Origin: Lachnoclostridium sp. UBA903
Lineage (GTDB): Bacteria; Bacillota; Clostridia; Lachnospirales; Lachnospiraceae
Reading direction: 5' to 3'
Length of the DNA: 39,795 nucleotides
NCBI GenBank assembly: GCA_002294045.1
Contig: DBEP01000024.1
Span: 46,730 to 86,524, forward strand
Each line of letters starts with the position of its first letter. The stretch's first letter is position 1. Of this stretch, positions 1-7,337 are shown in pieces. Under the pieces are notes generated by a model, which ran no database searches, was not told the DNA's origin, and saw only the letters and a list, made by a program, of their open reading frames with translations. Made by a program: the position numbers and the translations under genes.

Positions 1-1
1 C

Positions 2-196
2 TTACGGTTATTTGCAAAAAATTTCGGTTCCGGCGAAATGGCGGCTGACATGGGAAGCAGTCCGATAGCAAATTATACGAAATATACAATAGACAATATC
101 CCGGTGACTAACGGCCGGATTGAAATCGGCATTTATAGTGACGCAAAAGCTAATAACTGGGCGGCAATAGATAATTTCGAACTGATTAAAAAATAG
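2..196 (+). CDS. C-terminal end of a secreted carbohydrate-binding or glycosidase protein (partial)
   Basis: Only the last 64 residues are in the window; the start lies to the left. The frame is open from base 2 to a TAG at 194-196. The segment is rich in Tyr, Asn, Ile and Gly and ends NNWAAIDNFELIKK. That W-x-x-(I/V)-D-(N/D)-hydrophobic ending is typical of the last strand of jelly-roll carbohydrate-binding modules attached to extracellular glycoside hydrolases, for example at the end of some GH53 galactanases. The link to one enzyme family is inference, because the catalytic part is not visible. The gene appears to end a transcription unit: it is followed by a non-coding stretch and a separate promoter at 399-427. 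Confidence 0.6.
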   Translation, partial: LRLFAKNFGSGEMAADMGSSPIANYTKYTIDNIPVTNGRIEIGIYSDAKANNWAAIDNFELIKK

Positions 197-253
197 GCTG
201 ACAATTTAATGCTTATCGTTTATTGCAGTATCTGTATATAAAAGAAAACAGTA

Positions 254-301
254 CCGGGGCACGATGCGGATCAGGTTAAAAGTATCTGCACCGGACCCCG
301 G
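254..301 (+). repeat. Imperfect inverted repeat downstream of the carbohydrate-binding module gene
   Basis: CCGGGG (254-259) pairs with CCCCGG (296-301), and TGCGGAT (265-271) pairs with ATCTGCA (284-290) with one G-U, so a two-part stem with a symmetric internal loop can form. There is no T-run after it, so it is not a standard intrinsic terminator. It may protect or end the upstream transcript. A perfect 12-bp palindrome, ATCCGTACGGAT, lies just after it at 309-320. I see no gene in 197-491. Confidence 0.4.
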
Positions 302-398
302 AAGGACAATCCGTACGGATACGGAGAATAACAGGAAGCAGAATATGTTCAGAAAATTGTCCGTTCTTAGGTTTATACGCTGTTTTCAGTATGGACGG

Positions 399-427
399 TT
401 GGCTTCCTTCCGTATATATGATAAAAT
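399..427 (+). promoter_or_regulatory. Sigma-A promoter for the CPBP protease gene
   Basis: TTGGCT (399-404), a 17-bp spacer and TAAAAT (422-427), with a TG at 419-420 that makes it an extended -10. The predicted start is near 434, leaving a leader of about 58 nt before the GTG at 492. Confidence 0.55.
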
Positions 428-491
428 ATACTTGCCGGACCTAAACGGTTTCTAACGGTAATTTATATCAACGAAGGCAGGGTAGGGATAA

Positions 492-1247
492 GTGATAAAA
501 TCGTATGTTAGATATTTTATATTTTTGTTATTGACATTGGTGCTATCCGTACCGTTTTATATTCTGGGGACAGTGTTCCCGGTTAAAGGACTGCCTTTTG
601 GCCTGACAATTCATTTTTTGATGATTTTTATACCGTTCTTTTTAGCATTATTTTATGCCTGGAAAGACAGCGGACCCGCCGGAATACTTTTTTTGTTCAA
701 AAGCATTTTGGATTATAAAAATATGAAACCGTGGTCCGTGTTTTTTTGCTTTGTGTGTATGCCCCTGGCAGGAGTACTGGCTTATTTTTCGATGAAGATA
801 TTTTCCTTCCCGCTGCCGGCAGAAACAGTGCTTCCTTATAAAGAAATTCCCCTTATGCTGGTTCTGTACTTTTTAGGAGCAATACCGGAAGAGTTCGGAT
901 GGACAGCAACTTTAACGGAACCGTTAGCTGGTAAGTACGGCCCGGTTAAGACAGGGATTCTCATTGGGAGCGTATGGGCTCTCTGGCATATTATACCCTG
1001 GAGCCAGGCGCATCCGTCATGGTGGGTTGCCGGTATGTTTTTGCTGAATCTGCTTATGAGGACTGCTATGGTTTATGCTTATATGTATGGGGGAAAAAGC
1101 TTATTTTCGGGACTGTTATTCCATACCATGATTAATGTCACCATGAGCACTTTCCCTAACTATGGCTCCTATATGAACACATGGTTTTTCAGCGCCTGGA
1201 TGGCGGTTTTATTATTAGTCGAAATTTATTATATAAAACGGGCATAA
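492..1247 (+). CDS. CPBP family intramembrane protease (CAAX-protease/Abi type)
   Basis: A 251-residue polytopic membrane protein with about seven hydrophobic segments. The three CPBP motifs are present: a paired Glu in PEEFGW (E133, E134), SVWALWHIIPW with H166, and LLFHTMINV with H211 and N215. Family members are membrane metalloproteases; in Gram-positive bacteria many are linked to bacteriocin immunity or protein secretion, but no such partner is visible here. In the usual first motif, EExxxR, the Arg position is Thr138 in this protein, although both Glu residues are kept. The start is GTG at 492, with a purine-rich GGCAGGGTAGGG stretch just upstream. It appears to be a single-gene unit, with its own promoter at 399-427 and a terminator that overlaps the stop codon. 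Confidence 0.85.
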   Translation: MIKSYVRYFIFLLLTLVLSVPFYILGTVFPVKGLPFGLTIHFLMIFIPFFLALFYAWKDSGPAGILFLFKSILDYKNMKPWSVFFCFVCMPLAGVLAYFSMKIFSFPLPAETVLPYKEIPLMLVLYFLGAIPEEFGWTATLTEPLAGKYGPVKTGILIGSVWALWHIIPWSQAHPSWWVAGMFLLNLLMRTAMVYAYMYGGKSLFSGLLFHTMINVTMSTFPNYGSYMNTWFFSAWMAVLLLVEIYYIKRA

Positions 1248-1263
1248 GCCCGTTACTTTTTTT
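1237..1263 (+). terminator. Intrinsic terminator overlapping the CPBP gene stop codon
   Basis: AACGGGC (1237-1243) and GCCCGTT (1248-1254) form a perfect 7-bp stem with an ATAA loop. A run of T follows at 1257-1263. The stop codon TAA lies inside the loop. Confidence 0.85.
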
Positions 1264-1307
1264 GGAAATTAGCAATTCTTATCTATACTATATCTTACTT
1301 ATATGAA

Positions 1308-1352
1308 AACCGGCGGATAGATTCTAAATGGAATTAATCCTGCGGTTTTTTT
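1308..1352 (+). terminator. Second terminator-like hairpin
   Basis: An imperfect long stem between 1308-1324 and 1331-1347 (AACCG..GGAT..GAATT against AATTAATCC..CGGTT) is followed by a T-run at 1345-1352. It may act as a back-up to the terminator at 1237-1263. No gene lies between 1248 and the marR start; the stretch holds these hairpins, a promoter and the MarR operator. Confidence 0.5.
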
Positions 1353-1477
1353 ATTCTACATGCAGAATTCCCGATTTTAATCAGATATATTAATTTTTAC
1401 TTTATCCGGTAGAAATACCTGAAATAATACAAAATTTAGTTTGACCCCTGAAAATATTTAAAAATTCTTTAAATTTG

Positions 1478-1505
1478 TTGACAATCGGGGTAAGAAATAT
1501 ATAAT
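1478..1505 (+). promoter_or_regulatory. Consensus sigma-A promoter of the marR-arylsulfotransferase operon
   Basis: A perfect TTGACA (1478-1483), a 16-bp spacer and a perfect TATAAT (1500-1505). The expected start is near 1512, giving a leader of nearly 190 nt that carries the palindrome at 1583-1622. Such a strong core promoter suits control by repression. Confidence 0.8.
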
Positions 1506-1582
1506 GACGTTAATACATACTTTTTCGATATGAATAACTGTATTAATAAGTGTTTGGCCCAGGATTCTGACGGCCAATTATT

Positions 1583-1622
1583 TTAATATTAATTATCTTA
1601 GTACTAAGATAATTAATATTAA
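1583..1622. promoter_or_regulatory. 40-bp perfect palindrome, probable MarR operator
   Basis: The sequence is a perfect inverted repeat centred between 1602 and 1603, with the core ATCTTAGTACTAAGAT flanked by AT-rich arms. MarR-family dimers bind such palindromes, usually near their own promoter. Here it lies about 70 nt downstream of the predicted transcript start and before the marR start codon, so repression would work by blocking elongation or by a cruciform or RNA hairpin. A smaller inverted repeat, TTGGCC (1554-1559) with GGCCAA (1572-1577), precedes it. Binding by the neighbouring MarR protein is inferred. Confidence 0.7.
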
Positions 1623-1698
1623 GACAAATAAGAGGAAAAAGGTTGAAAGTCACTTTTAACTTCATGTGCATAAAGCGTGCGCAGGAATGGGAGAAATT

Positions 1699-2211
1699 AT
1701 GAATTGGGAAAAACTTGAAGAGGCAGACTGGTTATTTCGTAAAATGACCCGCAAGTTTGTAAAGGAGAGAGATAAAATCCTGGTGGAGGGAATTAATCTT
1801 CCGGCACTGCTGATCCTCCACAAAATAATCAGAGAAGGCCCCCAGCCCCTGGGAGAACTGGCAGAGCAGCTGGATTTTACTACCGGAGCAGTTACCGCCG
1901 TTTGTGACAATCTGGAGAATAAAGGCCTGGCCAGCCGCAGCAGGGGAACGGACAGAAGGATGGTTTTTCTGGATATTACCGAAAAGGGCAGAGAGCTCTT
2001 TTTACGCAATCAGAATATAGGTTCCTGCTGTACTTCTCTGTTGTTTGACGGATTTTCGGAAGAAATGCTTAACCAGCAGATTAAAGGTTACCGTAAAATC
2101 ATTGCAAATTTAGAAAACTTTTCAAAGGTGATTTTAGAATTAGCCGGGGAAAATGCCCGGCGCCGGACTCCGGCGGAGAAACGTAAGGAAGGTAAATATT
2201 TAAGTTATTAA
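1699..2211 (+). CDS. MarR family transcriptional regulator
   Basis: A 170-residue protein with a winged helix-turn-helix: LLILHKIIREGPQPLGELAEQ leads into the recognition helix region TTGAVTAVCDNLENKGL. The wing follows, with the R-x-x-x-x-D-R-R signature (SRGTDRRMVFLDIT). Flanking helices at both ends would form the dimer interface. I chose ATG 1699 because GGGAG lies 5-6 bases upstream; a longer reading from GTG 1666 has no good ribosome binding site. The gene heads a unit with the arylsulfotransferase-like gene 24 bp downstream, then an ABC importer. By family habit it would repress this unit and be released by a small, often phenolic, ligand. That would suit an aryl-sulfate or aromatic substrate, but the ligand is inference. 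Confidence 0.88.
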   Translation: MNWEKLEEADWLFRKMTRKFVKERDKILVEGINLPALLILHKIIREGPQPLGELAEQLDFTTGAVTAVCDNLENKGLASRSRGTDRRMVFLDITEKGRELFLRNQNIGSCCTSLLFDGFSEEMLNQQIKGYRKIIANLENFSKVILELAGENARRRTPAEKRKEGKYLSY

Positions 2212-2235
2212 TAATTCTTGTAAAGGAGAGAAAAA

Positions 2236-3681
2236 ATGGGACATCCGACAATTTATCCAACCGGGGCGACTCTTTATAACCCGGAAAAAGCATGGAACGG
2301 CTATACTATCTATCAGGCGGCGCAGCTTGGCGCGCTTCTTATCGGCATGAACGGGCAGGAGGTGCATTTATGGAAGGACTTAAGAGGTTTTCCAAATAAA
2401 ATCCTGCCGGGAGGATTCGTTCTGGGAAGTACGGCCCAGAGGGACCCGGAATTTGGTTTTCAGGACGAGGTGGATGTGGTTCAGGTAGACTTTGACGGTA
2501 ATATAGTATGGAAATTCGACCATTACAAATATATCGCCGACCCAGGCAGAGAACCGCAGTGGATGGCAAGAGCCCACCATGATTACCAGAGAGAAGGGAA
2601 TCCGGTAGGGTATTATGCACCCGGCCTTGAACCGGAAGCCGGCAAAGGAAACACTCTGATATTGGTACATAAGAATGTGTCCAATCCTGAAATTTCCCAT
2701 CACCCCTTGCTGGATGATGCCATTATTGAGGTTGACTGGGAGGGGAATATCATTTGGGAATGGACCTGCAGCGATCATTTTAACGAGCTTGGCTTTGATG
2801 AGGCCGCCAAAAACGTGCTTTTCCGGGATCCGAACACCAGGTTTTTCGGAGAGCATCATGCGGGGGACTGGATGCATATAAATTCTGCGTCCTATGTGGG
2901 ACCCAACAGGTTTTACGATGAGGGAGATGAGCGCTTTCATCCGGAAAATATAATCTGGGATGCAAGGGAATCCAATATTATTGCCATTACTGACAAGAAA
3001 ACCGGAAAAATTGTCTGGAAACTGGGCCCGGATTATTCCGGGGAAGAAACTGCCGATATTGGCTGGATTATCGGCCAGCACCATGCGCATATAATTCCCA
3101 AGGGGCTTCCCGGAGAAGGAAATCTGCTGTTATTTGACAACGGAGGCTGGGGAGGATACGGTTTGCCCAACCCTTCCTCTCCCTTTGGACAAAAGAATGC
3201 CCTCAGGGATTATTCCAGGGTATTGGAAATTAACCCTGTTACGCTAAAGATTGAATGGGAATATACGCCGACTAAGGCAGGCTTTCAGGCCCCCCTGGAT
3301 TCCTACCGTTTTTACAGCCCGTATATAAGCTCCGCACAAAGGCTTCCCAACGGCAATACCCTTATTACCGAGGGAGCGGACGGAAGGATAATTGAAGTAA
3401 CAAGGGACCACGAACTGGTGTGGGAATATATTTCCCCCTATAAGAATCTAAAAAATGCCAACATGGTTTACCGTGCCTACCGGGTTCCTTATGACTGGAT
3501 TCCTCAGCTTGAAAAACCGGAGGAAACACCGATTGTTCCTCCTGAAATTGCCGATTACAGAGTGAATGGCGCCGCACCCAGAGGAAGTGAATCAATTGTA
3601 GCGGTGGAAGGGACGGTTCAATATCAGGAGGGAGCAGCATGTGTGGCCCGGATAGACGAACATCCGGAGCATACCGATTAA
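2236..3681 (+). CDS. Aryl-sulfate sulfotransferase family protein (ASST/AssT-like)
   Basis: A 481-residue protein built of repeated beta-propeller blades of the type D-x-x-G-N-I-(V/I)-W-(K/E). Examples are DFDGNIVWKF, DWEGNIIWEW, TGKIVWKLG and TLKIEWEY, with LPNGNTLITEG near the end. Conserved His clusters lie at residues 114-115 (HHDYQ), 207-214 (HHAGDWMH) and 282-285 (HHAH). Bacterial arylsulfotransferases of this fold move sulfate from a phenolic sulfate ester to another phenol through a His intermediate. Which His is catalytic here I cannot tell. No signal peptide is visible, so unlike E. coli AssT, which is periplasmic, it probably works in the cytoplasm on imported substrate. A strong AAAGGAGAG site precedes ATG 2236. 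It sits between marR and an SsuABC-like importer, which suggests uptake and then sulfate transfer. A different propeller enzyme activity cannot be excluded. Confidence 0.8.
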   Translation: MGHPTIYPTGATLYNPEKAWNGYTIYQAAQLGALLIGMNGQEVHLWKDLRGFPNKILPGGFVLGSTAQRDPEFGFQDEVDVVQVDFDGNIVWKFDHYKYIADPGREPQWMARAHHDYQREGNPVGYYAPGLEPEAGKGNTLILVHKNVSNPEISHHPLLDDAIIEVDWEGNIIWEWTCSDHFNELGFDEAAKNVLFRDPNTRFFGEHHAGDWMHINSASYVGPNRFYDEGDERFHPENIIWDARESNIIAITDKKTGKIVWKLGPDYSGEETADIGWIIGQHHAHIIPKGLPGEGNLLLFDNGGWGGYGLPNPSSPFGQKNALRDYSRVLEINPVTLKIEWEYTPTKAGFQAPLDSYRFYSPYISSAQRLPNGNTLITEGADGRIIEVTRDHELVWEYISPYKNLKNANMVYRAYRVPYDWIPQLEKPEETPIVPPEIADYRVNGAAPRGSESIVAVEGTVQYQEGAACVARIDEHPEHTD

Positions 3682-3706
3682 AACATAAAGGAAAGGTGCA
3701 AATAAT

Positions 3707-4753
3707 ATGAGAAAAAAATTGTTATCTGTTATATTGGTTTTATTGCTTGTTGTTGCGGTGGGAGGATGCGCCGGAAAAGAAAATACGCAAGGAGAAAATA
3801 CCGGCGGGGCCAATACGCAGACCGATGATAAAGGCGAAACGGAGCTGGTAAAGGTCAGGTTGGCAATAGATACGGCGGCGGGAGGTTCCTTTCAGATAAG
3901 AGTGGCGAAGAGTCAGGGGTATTTTGAGAAATACGGCATTAATGCGGAAATATCCAACTTTGCTTATGGAATCGATACGGTAAATGCACTGCTGGTGGAG
4001 CAGTCGGACACTGCTCTTGCCGCAGATTATGCCCTGGTGAATTCCCTTGGAAAGGGAGACCTGGTGGTAGTAAGTTCCCTTACCCGTACAAATGAAAAAT
4101 CAGCTGAGAAAACACTTTTGTTCGTAAAGGACGATATTAATTCACCGGAAGATATAAAAGGCAGAAAGCTGGGGGTACAAAAGGGTACGGTTTATGAATA
4201 TGTCTGGGCTAAATATCTTGAGAAAAATAACATTGATGAAAGTGAAATAGAGTATGTTCCTTTTTCCACCCCCGATGAGGCTATGGTTTCCTTGCAGAAC
4301 GGGGATATGGATGCAATCTGGATAGGAGGAGCCTTAAGCTCAAAATTTGCGGAAATTGACGGAGTAAAAAATCTGGGAAATGTTTTTGATGCAGGTGTAA
4401 ATATCAGTGCTTACCTGCTGCTTGAAAAGTCCTTTGTAGAGCAGAATCCGGATACGGTGGCATCCGTTCTGAAAGCCATTAACGACGGAATCAATTATAT
4501 TCCCGGCCATGAAGAAGAAACCGCAAAGCTTGCCTTTGCAGAACTGAAGCTGCCGGAGGACAGTGTTTTGGAGGATCTTAAATATACCAATTTTACGCTG
4601 GGATTTTCACAGGAAGATTTTGAACATCTGGAAGATATAAAGAAATGGTCCGAGGATCACGGCATTTTAACCGACCAATACGACCTGAAGGATAAAATAA
4701 ATACAAAACCCCTGGAAAGCTCCTTCCCCGAACTTTTAACTTATACACCGTAA
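3707..4753 (+). CDS. ABC transporter substrate-binding lipoprotein, SsuA/TauA/NMT1 type
   Basis: A 348-residue protein with a lipoprotein signal peptide ending in the lipobox VGGC, so it should be anchored outside the membrane. The mature part starts with an acidic/Gly-rich linker. It then has the family's opening pattern, VRLAIDTAAGGSFQIRVAKS followed by GYFEKYGI. Middle motifs DINSPEDIKGRKLGVQ and GDMDAIWIGG are typical of SsuA/TauA/NMT1-like proteins, which bind sulfonates, taurine, nitrate or pyrimidine-type ligands. Next to an arylsulfotransferase gene the ligand may be an aryl sulfate or sulfonate; this is inference. ATG 3707 is preceded by GGAAAGGTG, and the gap to the previous gene is 25 bp, so one transcript is likely. 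Confidence 0.87.
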   Translation: MRKKLLSVILVLLLVVAVGGCAGKENTQGENTGGANTQTDDKGETELVKVRLAIDTAAGGSFQIRVAKSQGYFEKYGINAEISNFAYGIDTVNALLVEQSDTALAADYALVNSLGKGDLVVVSSLTRTNEKSAEKTLLFVKDDINSPEDIKGRKLGVQKGTVYEYVWAKYLEKNNIDESEIEYVPFSTPDEAMVSLQNGDMDAIWIGGALSSKFAEIDGVKNLGNVFDAGVNISAYLLLEKSFVEQNPDTVASVLKAINDGINYIPGHEEETAKLAFAELKLPEDSVLEDLKYTNFTLGFSQEDFEHLEDIKKWSEDHGILTDQYDLKDKINTKPLESSFPELLTYTP

Positions 4754-4765
4754 AGGAGATTTAGA

Positions 4766-5557
4766 ATGTCAGAACATTTCATCCCGGAAACTATTTATGT
4801 CGATCGTGTGAGCAAAACCTTTGAGGAAGACGCCACTGAGAATTCCTGTTATATTTTAAAGGATACCAGTCTTTCCGTAGAAGCAGGTGAATTTTTCATC
4901 CTGCTTGGGCCCAGCGGCTGCGGGAAATCCACTCTGCTTAACCTGATTGCCGGCTTTACGGAGGCGACTTTCGGGGAACTGCGGCTTGGGGAAAAGCAAA
5001 TAAGAAAGCACGGCAAGGAGCGGGCGATGGTTTTTCAGAATGCGGATTCCGCCCTGTTCCCCTGGCTTACGGTCAGGGAAAATGTGGAGTTCGGATTGCG
5101 TATGAAAAAGATTCCTAAAAAGGAAAAGACTCTGATTTCGGATAAATATATAGGACTTGTGGGACTTACCGGGCATGAAAAAAAGTTTCCCGAGGAGCTT
5201 TCAGGGGGGATGAAGCAAAGGGTCCAGCTGGCCAGGGTTCTTGCAAATAATCCTGCGATTCTGCTAATGGATGAACCCTTTGGCGCTCTGGATGCCATGA
5301 CCCGGAGAAGTATGCAAAAGGAACTGGTAAATATCTGGAGAAAAACTTCCAAAACGGTGATATTTGTAACGCATGACATTCAGGAGGCACTTCTTTTAGG
5401 CCAGCGTATCGGGATTATGTCCTTGGGACCCGACTCTAAAATCACCCGAATTTATGATGTCGGACTGCCTTATCCCAGGGATATAACAGCACCGGAATTT
5501 AACCGCCTTTATGAGACAATTGAAAAACATTTTGAAGGGGAGGCCTGGACATTATGA
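4766..5557 (+). CDS. ABC transporter ATP-binding protein, SsuB/TauB type
   Basis: A 263-residue ATPase with all nucleotide-binding motifs: Walker A GPSGCGKST (about residues 48-56), Q-loop VFQNADSALFPW, signature LSGGMKQR, Walker B ILLMDEPFGALD and the switch His in FVTHDIQEA. The signature form and the ALFPW Q-loop are those of nitrate/sulfonate/taurine importers. It lies 12 bp after the binding-protein gene and overlaps the permease start by 4 bp, so the three make one importer. AAAGGAG precedes ATG 4766. Confidence 0.92.
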   Translation: MSEHFIPETIYVDRVSKTFEEDATENSCYILKDTSLSVEAGEFFILLGPSGCGKSTLLNLIAGFTEATFGELRLGEKQIRKHGKERAMVFQNADSALFPWLTVRENVEFGLRMKKIPKKEKTLISDKYIGLVGLTGHEKKFPEELSGGMKQRVQLARVLANNPAILLMDEPFGALDAMTRRSMQKELVNIWRKTSKTVIFVTHDIQEALLLGQRIGIMSLGPDSKITRIYDVGLPYPRDITAPEFNRLYETIEKHFEGEAWTL

Positions 5558-6351
5558 AACTTCTCAAAAAATTAGCGGGCTGCGGTCTTATAACCTGGAT
5601 CGGAATCTTTATCCTGTGGCAGCTTGCGGCCATGAACAATAATCCGGATTTCTTCCCGGGTCCTGTTGCTACCATTAAGGGAATGATAGAGCTTTCCCAG
5701 GACGGTTCTTTATTCCGTTATATCGGAATAAGCCTGTGGCGCGTAATGAAGGGCTGGATTTTAGGAAGCCTGATTGCTATTCCGGCAGGGCTTTTACTGG
5801 GAAGGATTTCAGTACTCAGGATGTTCATTGAACCCTTTCTGCATTTTATCCGGTTTATCCCGCCGCTGGCATTAATTACCCTGTTTATGCTGTGGTTCGG
5901 AATCGGGGAAGCATCAAAAACAGCCTTGATTACCTATTCTACTTTATTTACGGTAATTATAAATACTATGGCAGGAGTTACCGCCATAAAAGAAGACCGG
6001 CTCCGTTCCGCCCGCTGTATGGGGGCAAGCGAAGTCCAGATTATGGGGCATGTTATTATACCCTCCACAATTCCTTACATCTTTACGGGTATAAGGCTTG
6101 CCATGGGTTCTTCTTTTATGGCAATCATCGGAGCCGAAATGATTTCTGCCAACGAGGGTATCGGCTTTATGATTTGGAGTTCCAGGCTTTATTTTAAAAC
6201 CGACTGGATATTTGTCGGACTATTCTGCCTGGGTATTATGGGCTTTACTGCGGATTTTCTGCTTGTGAGACTCGGAAGTGTCTTATGTTCCAGATATGGA
6301 ATAGGCCGTCCGGCTTTTCACAAAAGAAATAAAAACTTAGCCAAAAAATAG
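5554..6351 (+). CDS. ABC transporter permease, SsuC/TauC type
   Basis: A 265-residue membrane protein with about six hydrophobic spans and a binding-protein-dependent permease loop (RSARCMGASEVQIMGHVIIPSTIPYI). That loop has the family's A-R-x-x-G-A-S form and ends I-P, and would dock on the ATPase of 4766-5557. ATG 5554 overlaps the ATPase stop in the sequence ATGA, with GGGGAGG upstream, so translation is probably coupled. It is the last gene of the marR unit; a hairpin at 6362-6408 follows. Confidence 0.9.
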   Translation: MKLLKKLAGCGLITWIGIFILWQLAAMNNNPDFFPGPVATIKGMIELSQDGSLFRYIGISLWRVMKGWILGSLIAIPAGLLLGRISVLRMFIEPFLHFIRFIPPLALITLFMLWFGIGEASKTALITYSTLFTVIINTMAGVTAIKEDRLRSARCMGASEVQIMGHVIIPSTIPYIFTGIRLAMGSSFMAIIGAEMISANEGIGFMIWSSRLYFKTDWIFVGLFCLGIMGFTADFLLVRLGSVLCSRYGIGRPAFHKRNKNLAKK

Positions 6352-6361
6352 CAAATAAAAA

Positions 6362-6408
6362 AAATTCAATATTACCGGCTGCGGCTTTTCCGGTAATATT
6401 TGAATTTT
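6362..6408. terminator. Bidirectional terminator between convergent genes
   Basis: AATATTACCGG (6368-6378) pairs with CCGGTAATATT (6390-6400), and the stem continues outwards with AAATTC against GAATTT after one bulge. The + strand has TTTT after the stem, and the - strand has a longer T-run, so it can end both the permease unit and the XRE gene. Confidence 0.8.
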
Positions 6409-6460
6409 AATAACAAGAAATATTAAAAATCAACAAAGATGATATTGTCTGTGTACGTTA

Positions 6461-6826
6461 TTATATGATTCCTTTTTTCGTTATGGCGGTCCCGGTATTT
6501 TGCTGTTCCCTGTAGAGATTTATCATATATCCTTTGGTTGCGTCTTTATTTTCTTCATTTAATCTGTTATAGTAATTCAGTATTTTTTTTTCGTCTTCCG
6601 TCACTTGTGCTCCCATATTATTTTCTTTTTTATCCAAACCCAGCAAATAATCGGATGATATGTTATAAAATTTGCAGATGAGGATTAAAGTCTGCAAGTC
6701 GGGAATGCTGACATTATTCTCGTAATTTGACAGAACTTTATTACTGATACCTATTTTTTTGGATACCGTAATCTGCATTAATCCCAAATTTTCTCTCAGC
6801 TCACGTAAGCGATCTCCTATGGTCAT
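6461..6826 (-). CDS. XRE family helix-turn-helix regulator
   Basis: A 121-residue protein with an N-terminal Cro/C1-type HTH: IGDRLRELRENLGLMQITVSK, then KIGISNKVLSNYENN and the closing IPDLQTLILICKFY..SSDYLLG. The C-terminal half, about 50 residues, is charged and unassigned; it contains a VTEDEKKILNYYNRL helix common in Firmicutes regulators of this type. On the - strand AAAGGAGG lies 7-8 bases before the ATG. It is divergent from the oligopeptide transporter unit, whose promoter at 6911-6939 lies in the shared space, so it may regulate that unit; this is inference from position only. Confidence 0.88.
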   Translation of the reverse strand: MTIGDRLRELRENLGLMQITVSKKIGISNKVLSNYENNVSIPDLQTLILICKFYNISSDYLLGLDKKENNMGAQVTEDEKKILNYYNRLNEENKDATKGYMINLYREQQNTGTAITKKGII

Positions 6827-6910
6827 TGTATGAAACCTCCTTTAATTATCAGTATTATAATATTATCCCGCATAAAAAAATGGAATATCCTTAAAAAATA
6901 GAAAATGCAA

Positions 6911-6939
6911 TTGACAATTACAGTAAAATAGAATATAAT
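6911..6939 (+). promoter_or_regulatory. Perfect-consensus sigma-A promoter before the oligopeptide transporter
   Basis: TTGACA (6911-6916), a 17-bp spacer and TATAAT (6934-6939) match consensus fully. The predicted start near 6946 leaves a leader of about 390 nt before the ATG at 7338. An imperfect inverted pair, ATGGA..TAT near 6889-6897 and its complement near 6936-6946, brackets the promoter and could be an operator for the divergent XRE protein. I find no gene in 6827-7337. The leader is AT-rich with a late GC-rich patch, and no riboswitch class was recognised. A second weak promoter may lie near 7261-7290. Confidence 0.7.
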
Positions 6940-7337
6940 CCATTTTAAAGTAAATAAAATCTTAATAAAAACGAACGAAGATAAAATTTTATACTCATCC
7001 GTATAGATTCATCAGTTAAAAAATAAGGCATTTCGTAAAATGGAAACTGCCGATATTCCAAGAGGTATTAAGTGTAACTCAATATTTTTTAACAGATGTA
7101 AATTTTTTGCCGTGCTTCAGGTTTTCCTTTATCCGTATATCTGCTGCCGGTACAAAATTTATATATATATTTTCGTCAAAAGGGAGTAAAGAATATCTGT
7201 TTTGGCGTAAAAAATTTATAAATAAAAATGGGACTGCTGCAAATCTTAAGTTTATCTAACTTGTGTCCGGATTGCGGGTTATATAAATATACAAAGTGGA
7301 TTTTACGGCAGCCCCGGGAATCGGAGGATGTATTTTT

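Noticed and set aside
264..455. Open frame of 63 codons after the partial first gene
   Set aside because: No ribosome binding site, an unnatural residue composition and overlap with an inverted repeat and the promoter of the next gene; no family likeness.
2339..3640. Several long open frames on the opposite strand of the arylsulfotransferase gene
   Set aside because: They mirror a strongly supported protein and lack ribosome binding sites and family features.
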